A stretch of 64,000 nt of DNA from Perkinsus olseni (lineage: Eukaryota; Perkinsozoa; Perkinsida), in NCBI GenBank assembly GCA_013115125.1, contig JABANN010000068.1, forward strand, positions 17,644 to 81,643. The letters are read 5' to 3'. Below, piece after piece: positions 55,369 through 64,000 of this stretch. Made by a program: the position numbers and the translations under genes. Under the pieces are notes generated by a model. It saw only the letters and a program-made list of their open reading frames with translations. It did no database searches and had not been told where the DNA came from. The stretch's first letter is position 1, and each line of letters opens with the position of its first letter.

Positions 55369-58300
55369 TCACATCAACTTCTGCTGCATCCACGCCGGCA
55401 ACCACTGGTCGTTCGGATTCCCTCCTTCCCGGTCCATCTTATTCACGTCAATCGGGACGCCCCAGACGCGACAGTACATCGACAGCCCCTTCCCGCACGC
55501 TCGACTGACCCTCGTCCACCACTCGGTCGGGTCCGGCTCCTCATCATAAGTACCATCTTTTTCATAACTCCTCAATACATTCCTCAGCAGATCCCAACCG
55601 AAGGTCTCGATGACATCAACATACATCGTCAGACCCACCCAGGGACTCCAATCGTCCAAGGCGTCAGTAATGGGCGAACGATTATGCGCGGCGGAATAAA
55701 TCGCCCGGCCTCCTCCTTCCGAGCGTATCCTCTCCGTTATGAACTTCTCAGCATCCTCATGCCCCTCCCGGACGTTTTCCATATCCCTAGTCGGAATTTT
55801 TCGCCCAATTATCGTCATCATGCTGTACATACTGAACAGATTCACCGTCACTTCGCCACAGGATTTGTACGTCCACCTTCTCCGCTGGAAATGATGGCCG
55901 AGCTCGTGGAACAACCCCCAATCCCCTTCCAATAGGAGCTTACCAGGGCGATGCGCACCGCGAAGATTCCCTCCATCGCCCCAGACGGCACAGGAATCTT
56001 CCGCCGTAGAATTTTCATGTGCCATGATCGGATAGCCGCTGTGCATCCAACCTGCCGAAATTTCGACGTCAAAAACAAAACGGAATCTTTCTTCCCCGCA
56101 GACCGGCCGACAGGCGATATCGCAGTGGCTTCGAATCACCCTGTCCCAGAAATCTGTGACCGTGTCGGCCCAACCGTCCTCTCCGTCGGCTAAGGCGTGG
56201 GGAAGTAAAAGTCGAGTAGGGAGGGATAAAATAACATGCTTGGCTTGGACCTCTCCCCATGGAGGGTACGCATCTTGCGCACGCGGAAGATTTCTAAGAT
56301 TCCCTACTGGATGCCCGCCGAGCATCCAATGACCGTTAGACCACCACAGCGACGGCACCCCACCTTGCACGCGTGCACATGCCATCAAAATAGAATCAAC
56401 GTTGAGGTTGACTCCGCCGCCGGTAGCCTTGCCCGGCTCAACACCATTCTCGCGTATCCTTTCAAGATACACTAGACCTCCAAAAACTGATACCAGCTCG
56501 ACCTCAAGATTCCTTCCCGAAAGAATATCTTTGCTCACAGCAGAGATTCTGGGCCATCGGCGCCAACTATCATGCTTGGTGTTGTCGTCTTTATGACAGC
56601 CAATCCGAACGCGGAAACCAAAGTCATCGGGAAGAGCATCAGCCATGGAGACGGGGCGACCTTCACCCTTCGACGCTTCCTGCGAACTGCCAGCTTCAAC
56701 CAAAGATTCCAACCTCACCCTGATAGCCTGGCCCGGCCTAGCATAGACACCAGTACTAATCCACGGGTCAAAGCTCCTTCCTGTGACCGAGGAGTGCGGC
56801 GTATTTTTAGTAATGGCTTCGAATCGAACCTCGACCTCCTCGTCGGTGGCACCCTCCGACCTGCTCAGCGCATCTTGCGCCACCGCTGGACAGACCCCAG
56901 GGAAATCTTTTCCCGCGAGGTCGAGCACGTCGTTCATACTGACGTCGCCAGGAATCCTTTGCGGTGCGAACTCCAAGAATGTGGCCACTAGCTGCATCAG
57001 ATTGGTCTTCTTCACACCATCACCGTTCCTCCACCTTCCCGTGGCAGCCTCGGTTAACAACTGGCGTATCTTGGAGGTATCTTCCGAGCTCAAGTGCAAC
57101 CTCTTGTTCACAGCTTGCAGTACAATATCGCCCATCCTGGTCGACTTGCCAGGCACCACGCAAACCTTCATCAACGGAATTAAGGTATGGAAGGAATCTT
57201 TGCTCACTTCGCTAAGCAAGGTCAACCTCCGGTCACTCGTCAGAGGTCGCTGCCCCGGAAGATACTCTGATTCGAAACATATCCCAGCTTGGAGAGCGAC
57301 TTCTTGCATCGGATGTTCGGCGATGGTGTGGCCTCTATTGAGACACTCCCAACCCCATCCGTTAATACCGATCAGCAGACCAACACCTTCCTCTCGTACG
57401 AGAGAAAGAAGCCTATTGGCCTCCTGGGGAGTCGCCGGGTTACTAAGCGAAAGGTCGTTGGTTCGAAACGAGACCACGTCATAATCGTTTCTAGACATAA
57501 CAATATTGTGGTCCTCGTAGAAGCGTACCAGCGTGGCCCTCCTCGACCTGGCCACCCAGCGACGAGCTCTCTGCATCACGCCAGCTGCGACCTTAGATTC
57601 CTCATCCGTAGGGGCATTATCATAAGCTAAGGGTATGTACCTGCCGAGGAAGTCGAAAATTTCCGAGATTACACCGAGTATTTTTTCTAATCGAAAAACC
57701 CATTTTCATTGCTACTATTTTCTCTTTCTCCTTTCTCCTCAAAAAACAAATTGAAGAGAATAAAGACAATAAACAAAATAGCGAAGAAAGAAAATTCGCC
57801 TAGAGAATTTCTAGAACGCCATTGTGTACACACGCGATATGAAATCATACATGCCCATCTACCGACGTATCTTAGGTCGACCCGTGGCTTTGATATAGCC
57901 GAAGATATTCCAATACTATGCCGTCGTAACGGATACATGGCGAGGCGTTCCAACTTGTGAGAACGAGTGAGTAAGTATGTTGATAGAAAATGTGAAGAAC
58001 AAAAAGGGTATCTTTGATGAGCGTGGGATGCAAGGTTCGACCTCCATATTACCCTTCATGCCCGACAGCAACAATGCGTCCTTTGCCGAGGGTAGCACAG
58101 GCGAGGAGACACTGGGGCTCCGGTCCGGGGGTGGCGATGATAGATCGTGACGTATCCGAGAACACCGATAGCTGAATCATAGGTCGATCCATGACTTTCA
58201 CGGAGAGGAAAGATACTTACTGTTGATGGAGTGCCTATCACTTGGAACTTGCTCATATTAAGATGGTCTGTTATCTCGTCGAGAGCGGCATCCAGCGGAC

Positions 58301-58418
58301 TCGACTGCTGTTGCTGTTTGCCGTGGTGCTGCTGCCCCTCGCCGGAGTCCACCGTAGTAACATGAATTGAATTGGCGTAGCCGCCGGTGGGCATCTGGTT
58401 GAACGGATCGAATGACAT
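55369..58418 (-). CDS. TCAF/M60-like two-domain metallopeptidase
   Basis: The large last exon (55369-57579 and a little upstream) carries an N-terminal GATase-like part (YDVVSFRTNDLSLSNPATPQ, EEGVGLLIGINGWGWECL) and an M60 domain: WISTGVYARPGQAIRVRLES, RVQGGVPSLWWSNG, then WGLFHELGHHFQRRRWT (zinc HExxH) and SCGEVTVNLFSMYSMM with the downstream Glu ligand. Upstream exons supply MSFDPFNQMPTGGYANS (58418), HLNMSKFQVIGTPST, then LSVFSDTSRSIIATPGPE and LACATLGKGRIVAVGHEGYM (the GkGRvvv.GHegy strand of the family). The domain order matches animal TCAF proteins and the wider M60 group (mucin/glycoprotein peptidases). Exon borders between 57600 and 58180 are only partly resolved. No signal peptide is seen. 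All metal-binding residues appear present. Confidence 0.82.
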
Positions 58419-59084
58419 TTCTATGAAAATAAATTAACTGATTATGAGCGAGCGCGGTTCATGCATTCCTAGGAAGAGAAAATATCCTGTTCAACCTGGG
58501 ACTCAAGAGGCGATTTTGAAGTAGACTCTTACGACACGAAAGATGCTAAAGCAAAAGACTAAAAGAAAGAAAAATCAAAGACACCAAAGATTTCCACTAA
58601 TATAAAAATAAGCTTCCCGTGAACGCTCCTCGTTACGCAAACACCAAAATGACCTCCGAGGAGCTGAGACGATCAGTGAAAAGTCAAACGCCCGCCAGGC
58701 GTACATCCCTAGCACAGCGAGGGTTTGCTGCTCAACCTTCCCACTGAGGTTGAGCAGTGCAGGGCGAGAGTGGCTTCCAGTTCTCGTTTTCTTGCGCACT
58801 TCTAGCGCTGTGAAAGTGAGCTGAAGATCATAAGCGACTGGGTATTCCTCGAGGGGAGATCCAAGAGGAGTACTGACTCAGCAACGCCGAAGCAATATGG
58901 GTGATGTTAAACGCCAAAAGCATTCTGGCAAATCCATGCCCAGCCTTCCGACTGGACTCTAGTCACTAGAGTATCCCCAGCATTAACGCGACTAGCGTTC
59001 TTATTTGTTGAAACGTAAGTAAGTCGGGTAATAGCCAAAGCAACTACTGTAGTCATCGCATTCACATTGGATCACATAGGAATC
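58419..59084. other. Intergenic, no supported gene
   Basis: A minus-strand ORF at 58575-58799 has no domain. Short AAAGATGC/AAGATAC-like motifs occur near 58540. Presumably it holds the 5' region of the M60 gene. Confidence 0.3.
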
Positions 59085-59179
59085 TTCCAGCCGTTTCATA
59101 ACCGAGAAGAATCTTCATAATGGCGCGCCCCAAATCGATCGTAACCTTCCTGCGCAGACCTACGATACTCAATTGACAA

Positions 59180-59413
59180 ATGCCTGCCATTAAAAAAAGT
59201 GACACCCCCCGTCCGGGGGCAAAGGCTGCCGGGGAAGTGGACTTCCCATACCTCGGCACTGACGGTGCTCGCCCCGTCAAAAAACAAAGAAACGGCCAGC
59301 CCGTTGGTTGGCTGCCTCCTTTCCCTCCTTGGGGGGAGTGGGAGTTCACTATCCTTCACCGACGCCGAATATGCGGCTCGGTGAAGAAGAAGCTCGACTT
59401 CTCAGATTGCTGA
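59180..59413 (+). CDS. Conserved 77-residue ORF, left arm
   Basis: Begins MPAIKKSDTPRPGAK, then EVDFPYLGTDGARPVKKQRN, GWLPPFPPWGEWEFTILHRR and ends CGSVKKKLDFSDC. The ORF in the other arm keeps the same length and most residues, while many codon third positions differ, which suggests past selection on the protein. No known domain. It may be a remnant of a transposon protein. Confidence 0.45.
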   Translation: MPAIKKSDTPRPGAKAAGEVDFPYLGTDGARPVKKQRNGQPVGWLPPFPPWGEWEFTILHRRRICGSVKKKLDFSDC

Positions 59414-59670
59414 GAAAGTCGCTGCTTGAAAAATAACAAAAAACAATAAAAAACTTATGGGGACCGAATCAACTCCACCTCCCCGCGGAGGTGGAACCAC
59501 TTCCATAAGTGGTTCCATAACCAGCGCTGTGATGTTTAACAGAGCTCCGTTAGCAAAGCGTTCTCAGCGAGTGAGAGCCGCTTCCCCAGGGACCACCGCG
59601 GGGAGGTGGAGTTGACTCGGTCCCCATAAGTTTTTTATTGTTTTTTGTTATTTTTCAAGCATCGACTTTC

Positions 59671-59910
59671 TCAGCAATCTGAGAAGTCGAGCTTCTTCTT
59701 CACCGAGCCGCACATTCGGCGTCGGTGAAGGGTGGCGAACTCCAATTCCCCCCAAGGAGGGAAAGGAGGCAACCAGCCTTGCGGCAGGCCATTTCGCTGC
59801 CTTTTGTCAGGGCGAACCCCGTCAAAGCCGAGGTATGGGAAATCCACTTCCTCGGAAGGCTTAACCCCGCAGGCCGGGCGGGGAGTATCTTTTTTCTTTA
59901 TAACGATCAT
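59671..59910 (-). CDS. Conserved 79-residue ORF, right arm
   Basis: Begins MIVIKKKDTPRPACG, then EEVDFPYLGFDGVRPDKRQR, GWLPPFPPWGELEFATLHRR and ends CGSVKKKLDFSDC. It faces the ORF at 59180-59413 tail to tail. The last 30 or so codons are almost identical in DNA, the first half is more diverged, with several synonymous changes. Confidence 0.45.
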   Translation of the reverse strand: MIVIKKKDTPRPACGVKPSEEVDFPYLGFDGVRPDKRQRNGLPQGWLPPFPPWGELEFATLHRRRMCGSVKKKLDFSDC

Positions 59911-60010
59911 CGTTATTTAATCTTGAGCCGGCGCACCTTGGGGACTTCGATCGATTTGTGGCGCGCTCCGAGAAAGATTCCTCGGGATATGAAACGGCTG
60001 ATGGCGCGCC

Positions 60011-60757
60011 GATCTTCCTCGGAAAGAATCGGTAGCGGTGGTTCCCCATCACTATAGAGAAGCTCTATTTTGAAGTCACTCTAGTTATGTAGCGTTTCAG
60101 GAGGGTGCCGCCGAGGGACTTGTCGTAATAGACATTTGCTGTTTCGGTTTGCGTTGCGTAACAGTGGGGAAAGGCCGCGCTCAAATGTATTGATCCGTGC
60201 TTCTCCGTGGAAGGCTTCCGTGATAGCGAACGCTGAGCGATTCAGCACGACCACTCAACGGCTGAGAGAATAGTCGTTTACGGTTCGCTTGTGGTTCGTA
60301 TGACCTACCATGCCAGACATGTATAGTTCTGCTTCCATCCGAAAATGAGAGGATGAATTTTGGAATCTTCCCACGTGAATATCGGCCGCTGTGTTGCGTT
60401 GATCGCCATTAGCCGTGAGATTGACGTTCCCGGCCGGACCAACAAGCGGCATGTCCAAGCGTACATCACCACCTGTGTGCTTGAGGCTTCACGGGCTTAC
60501 CCTTTCGTGCTTCCTCGGATGATTCCCCAGCCCAGTGTAGCAAACTACGTTCCCATAGAGATCTTTTCTATTAAGTAGCGTTTGCACTACTACCGCGCGA
60601 CCCTTCGGCAAGTAGTGCCTGGCTGGCTATTCATTCGAGTTGTGCTCCTAGGGGAGAACGCAAGCCTTGAACTGGTAGATTGTATCGGCCTGGGCGCTTT
60701 TCTGAACAAGCTGATGGACTGTGTTTACACTGAATTGTTTAGTGTTACTTTACCGTC
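60011..60757. other. Spacer, weak ORF only
   Basis: A plus-strand ORF at 60360-60578 (MESSHVNIGRCVALIAISRE...) lacks support. Nothing else was recognised. Confidence 0.3.
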
Positions 60758-62020
60758 ATGATACCTACAACGCGAGCTCCCGCACGCCGTATCTTTCCAC
60801 CTCTGAGGTTGAAGCTGGTTAGATACAACACAACTGTCCCTGCGGCGGATGAGGTGAGTGAGAATCTTGCCAAATTGTTCAAATCTCAGACCATCTTGTT
60901 GATAGTTCTTTTGTGTCCGACTGAAAGAGTGAAACAACTAAATTAGAATATCGGTCTTTCTCAGCCGGGAATTTCAATTTACGTAACTTTCCCACCATAA
61001 TAGCTCCATAGCATTCAAACGGGAATTAGTGTGCTGAACCTCTCCCTGTACTTTTTTGTGAGTCTCTTCGCCCACCTGCCGTTACACAGGTTGTAACAGA
61101 GCAAGAGCGATGGGAGTTACATTCGTCCAAGTCGTGGATGGAGTCCCCCATAGCACTCACGAAGTTGGTATGGCGAACCTCCATGAGGGGAGTTCGAGAT
61201 GAGCGCCTATGGGCCAAGCTAAGTACGTAGAGTTGTGGCGAATCTTCCAACTGCGCTCATGATCGGTAGTATTGATGATGGTTGAGAATATTCTTTCTGG
61301 CGAGTTCGAAGATTCCTGTCCGTCTGCGAGGAAGTTCGTCTCAGAGAAATGCTGGATGTTTTGTTTTTTTTCAGAGGTATGGTAGCCCTTTATTGGGACA
61401 TATATATGGTCAGCAAAAGAATTTTATAGAATGGTTGTTCTCAACTGAATTGGGCGAATTTTTCCGAGCGAGAATCGACACGGGTGTTGGGTCATGGATT
61501 TCATCTTAGTACAGAGCAGGACAACAGCCCGCCAACAGCCAGTTCAAAAATATGGATTTGATTCAAAACTTGCGAAGCTCGTTGGAGGGTTCCGCGGTGG
61601 GAAAAATCCTCTTATGGTCGCAATTGTAGTCCTTCCAATCGTCATATAATCGTCATTAATTTTTCCTTCCTGATTGTTTCCTGCGTGTAATTATAATTTT
61701 ATGTCAGGTAAACGTGCTGTGTTAATGTCGGTTCACATGGGTCATCGGGAGCTCACCACGTGTCTTTTGGGATTCGCAAAGATACGCTACAGAGACCCCA
61801 AGGTCACCAGCTGCCGCTTCCTCGAAGAATTCTAATTGCACCGTTTTTTCAGTTACTACAGTCGATCAGTCCGGCCATATTGAAAAATATATCGGAATTT
61901 GATACGTTGGAATTGGCGCTCCTTCTCGGTGCGTATCGACGACTGGAGTATCGCCGAATCGACCAGATAGAGCTGCTCACGAATGAGGTAATAATGATGA
62001 TGAGGAGGAGGAGGGCGTAA
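60758..62020 (+). CDS. Mitochondrial helical-repeat (HPR/OPR-like) protein
   Basis: The ATG at 60758 begins a basic presequence (MIPTTRAPARRIFPPLRL...) fit for mitochondrial import, with a donor at GATGAG|GTGAGT. After several introns an exon reads SVHMGHRELTTCLLGFAKIR and YRDPK, joined across intron 61803-61852 (50 bp) to LLQSISPAILKNISEFDTLE then LALLLGAYRRLEYRRIDQIE. The repeated (L.L)GA(F/Y).+(I/L).YRD..L is the helical hairpin of the heptatrico/octotricopeptide proteins that bind organellar RNA, abundant in alveolates whose mitochondrial rRNA is fragmented. Another exon near 61372-61507 (RYGSPLLGHIYGQQKNF) may belong. A donor at 61987 shows it continues; the frame at 62221-62460 or 62238-62882 could be its C-terminal part. 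No RAP domain was seen. Confidence 0.6.
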
Positions 62021-62220
62021 TAATAGGACTGACCCTGAGGCTTACATCGATGTGTTGTCGTTATTGCTGGTCCAGCCAGCAGAAAGGCATACATCGCACT
62101 TTTCCGACGGTATACTCTTCTAATGTCCACACAGGGAAGCTCGGTTTCTGTATTAGAATGGATCATAATAGTGTGCAGAGACTCCTGTCTCTAGGTTGTT
62201 GAAAGTAGTCGATAATTAGT

Positions 62221-62882
62221 TTCCTTCGCGTGGCGAGTTGTCGATGGCGAATTTACATGATAGTGGAGCATTACACTGGGAGAGCGACTCGCAACCTTCT
62301 CCGAGTGCGTTTTGGTCGGCCGTTCAATTCCCTTTCTATAATATCAACATGCATAGCGTCGTTCCCGTGGCATTCGGAAGTGGATTTGCGGATGCTGGAC
62401 ATCATACTCCTGTGTCATCTTATCGACGTCGCGTTTCTGATGTCTGCCCGGGATTTTTAGGAATGATTTTATGTTGTTATGCACCTATCACGTGGTCTCA
62501 TCTCATCGGTGGCATCATTCGAAACAGATGGTGGACACAGGACGAGGAGGCGCTACTGCGCCACGAATTTCCTCTCTTTCAGTTGTGTCTGCCGGATCGG
62601 ATACCCACATGGACCTCTTTAATAATCGCCCTATCATGTAATGCAGCGGGGGTATTCGGCATCTATCATGCTCCATTTTGGAACGCCGTCGGGAGGGAAA
62701 TTGAAAGAGCGACGGTAATAACGGGAAGGCACTTTCGCCAGTCTGCGCTGGGTTTGAGTGAACTGTTCACCACCACCGCTGCTGCTGCTGTGGACTCGTC
62801 ACCGACATCAATTCACTTTAGGCTTAGGTTAAAATACTCAGCGCCAAAGATCCTGATCTACACCATTTCCAGACCTACTTAG
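62221..62882 (+). CDS. Unrecognised exons, possibly 3' part of the helical-repeat gene
   Basis: Two overlapping frames look partly coding: SLSIISTCIASFPWHSEVDL, RMLDIILLCHLIDVAFLMSA in one, and FLGMILCCYAPITWSHLIGG in the other, changing near 62460 where CCCGGGATTTTTAG could be an acceptor. A putative intron of about 52 bp ends at 62581 and contains motif B (CTGCGCCACGAATTTCC) before CTCTTTCAG. The last part is Ala/Thr/Ser-rich. No domain could be named. Confidence 0.35.
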
Positions 62883-62995
62883 TAAAACCCCAGAGCAATT
62901 TAATAAAGCCCAGCCCAAATTAGTAAAACCCCAAAGCAATTTAATAAAGCCCAGACCAAATTAGTAAAACCCCAAAGCAATTTAATTTCGTGAAA
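62879..62995 (+). repeat. 41-bp tandem repeat, nearly 3 copies
   Basis: The unit runs TTAGTAAAACCCCAAAGCAA followed by TTTAATAAAGCCCAGACCAAA, with a few substitutions between copies. It lies between the preceding exons and the Tc1-like transposase, so it could mark the transposon's subterminal region. Confidence 0.85.
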
Positions 62996-63110
62996 GACCA
63001 ATTTAGTAGAGCTCAACAAAGCCACCAACAAAGATGGAAACACTGACAATCGTCGGCCTACATGGAGTAAGCCCACGATATGCTACAGAATGTAGGTTAG
63101 GCATGCTAAA

Positions 63111-64000
63111 TCAGACTCCAACTTGCATGTCTTCCATAGCTAAGCAACGAGGGTATAATGTTTGGACGTGATTGAAGCATCGTATACACAGCTGCATAGT
63201 AATCGCTTCAACACCTTTTCGGAGCAGCATCTCACAGTACTGCAGGCGGTATTCTGATTTCGTTCTACCGGCTCTTCCATTGTCCCATTCCTCGCGGAGG
63301 AGAAGCTGCTTCGTCAACGCGTTTTCTCTCTTCATCGCTTGTTTCGCAGCCGAGAAACAGTCTTCTATAGGGTTTATGCTAAAAGAGTAGGGTGACAAGC
63401 GCAAGAGTCGGGTACCTGATAGAAGCTCATAGACAAGCGACGGCCTTGCGATTACATACCTCTGCCATTGAATACAGCTTCTAACCCGGAGTGGGCCGGT
63501 GCGTTGTCACCGACGAACACCAGAGTCGTCAAATCATGACCCGCCTCCTGCATGCTGTCCAGCATCTCCCCAACAATTTCCGCGCAGACACCCTTGGTGA
63601 TGCTACCTCTTTGGATCTTGTGGTATCCCAAACCGGTCTGGGTAATGCAGCAAAAGCAGTGGATATTGGGTCCTTTGCTGGACCCCTCCTTCAGAACAGC
63701 TCGCGAACCCTTTATCGACCTAGCAACTCCTCGCTTTACAAACAAATTCACATTCGTCTCATCGAAGTATACCAATCTCTCACATGGTATGGCCGAAACT
63801 GCCTGCACAAATTCCCGGCGTTTTTGGCGATTAATCAAATTATTGACCGCTTCACCCTCAATGTGTGGACGCTTGACAGTATAGGCCCTGGAATCCAGAT
63901 GGTTCTTCACAGTTTGAGCACAGACGTCGATTCTCTTCTCGCGCCACAAGTGATCAGCCATCATCTGCAAGGTGGCCTGGGGGTTAGCCTCCACGAAGGA
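63111..64000 (-). CDS. Tc1/mariner (IS630-like DDE) transposase, 5' end outside window
   Basis: Two exons, 63460-64000+ and 63111-63415, join in phase across a 44-bp intron (63416-63459). An N-terminal helix-turn-helix tail precedes (KNHLDSRAYTVKRP). The catalytic DDE triad is complete: VYFDETNVNLFVKRG (D1), LVFVGDNAPAHSGLE (D2) and SPYSFSINPIEDCFSAAKQA (E in NPIE). Between are SIKGSRAVLKEGSSKGPN and CFCCITQTGLGYHKI, typical of this family. There are no stops or frameshifts in the visible part. The start and left end lie beyond 64000; the 3' TIR should lie between about 62990 and 63110 but was not identified. Confidence 0.88.

Larger units (their letters stand above)
59085..60010. mobile_element. 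Foldback element: long inverted repeat with two facing ORFs
   Basis: Left arm about 59085-59520 and right arm about 59580-60010 are inverted copies; both outer ends carry GAAACGGCT(G/..)-type sequence and the GGCGCGC...AATCGATCG block. Near the centre are ACTTATGGGGACCGA and its complement, a (T)TATTGTTTTTTGTTATT stretch, and a short unique loop of about 60-70 bp. Each arm encodes a 77-79-residue ORF running toward the centre. It is likely a foldback or long-TIR DNA transposon without a transposase of its own. Confidence 0.75.

Noticed and set aside
55369-57100. Viral enhancin origin of the M60 gene
   Set aside because: The two-domain architecture with a GATase-like N-terminus and several upstream exons matches cellular TCAF-type proteins; no viral neighbours were seen.
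56783-57484. 233-codon plus-strand ORF
   Set aside because: It is the antisense shadow of the M60 peptidase exon, which has strong motifs on the minus strand.

Overview
This is nuclear DNA of a unicellular eukaryote, not a prokaryote. Genes are split by GT-AG introns, most of 42-75 bp, on both strands. There is a eukaryotic gene set (mitochondrial calcium uniporter, AFG1-type mitochondrial ATPase, YIPF membrane protein, FCP1/SCP phosphatase, EF-hand protein, CCDC97-like and DUF1764 proteins, RING+PHD protein), plus complete tRNA genes and a Tc1/mariner transposase. Short introns, tandem families of secreted proteins, and a mitochondrial helical-repeat protein of the alveolate type suggest a myzozoan alveolate. 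A Perkinsus-like organism is my best guess, but this is inference.

Layout. 0.3-3.1 kb: two unrecognised multi-exon genes. 4.1-9.0 kb: an array of three copies of a divergent GH18 (chitinase-like) gene, one apparently complete, one 5'-truncated, one an internal fragment, with duplicated flanks. 9-17.8 kb: sparse, with secreted or unrecognised proteins and no confident families. 17.9-25 kb: FCP1/SCP-like phosphatase (10 exons, frame fully resolved), two tRNA-Val, an acidic protein, MCU, tRNA-Gly and an EF-hand protein. 25.4-30.9 kb: AFG1 ATPase, interrupted by an intron of about 2 kb that holds a retroelement RNase H remnant. 31-35.4 kb: a small gene, a RING+PHD gene (with a 109-bp MITE in an intron) and a 500-codon ORF. 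35.4-41 kb: no confident gene. 41-45.2 kb: two tandem paralogues of a secreted protein, the first frameshifted. 45.8-47.6 kb: TauE/SafE-like membrane protein. 48.8-58.4 kb: minus-strand run of CCDC97-like, an unknown, YIPF, a WW mini-protein, DUF1764, and a two-domain TCAF/M60 metallopeptidase. 59.1-60.0 kb: a foldback element with two facing conserved ORFs. 60.8-62.9 kb: helical-repeat mitochondrial protein. 63.1-64 kb: Tc1/mariner transposase, cut by the window end.

The main discovery candidate is in the introns. Many carry one of a few recurring sequences: (A) a tRNA T-arm/B-box (GGTTCGATCCC); (B) GCGCCACGAAATT or its complement; (C) a compact element of about 42 nt (GTATCTT...AAGATACGA..AG), whose two strands both offer splice-site-like ends; (D) CTTGCA...TTTCTCAACG near the 3' splice site. 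In several introns of 45-59 bp the element is nearly the whole intron. This is what several families of introner-like mobile introns would look like. The repeated motifs are directly visible; their mobility is inference.
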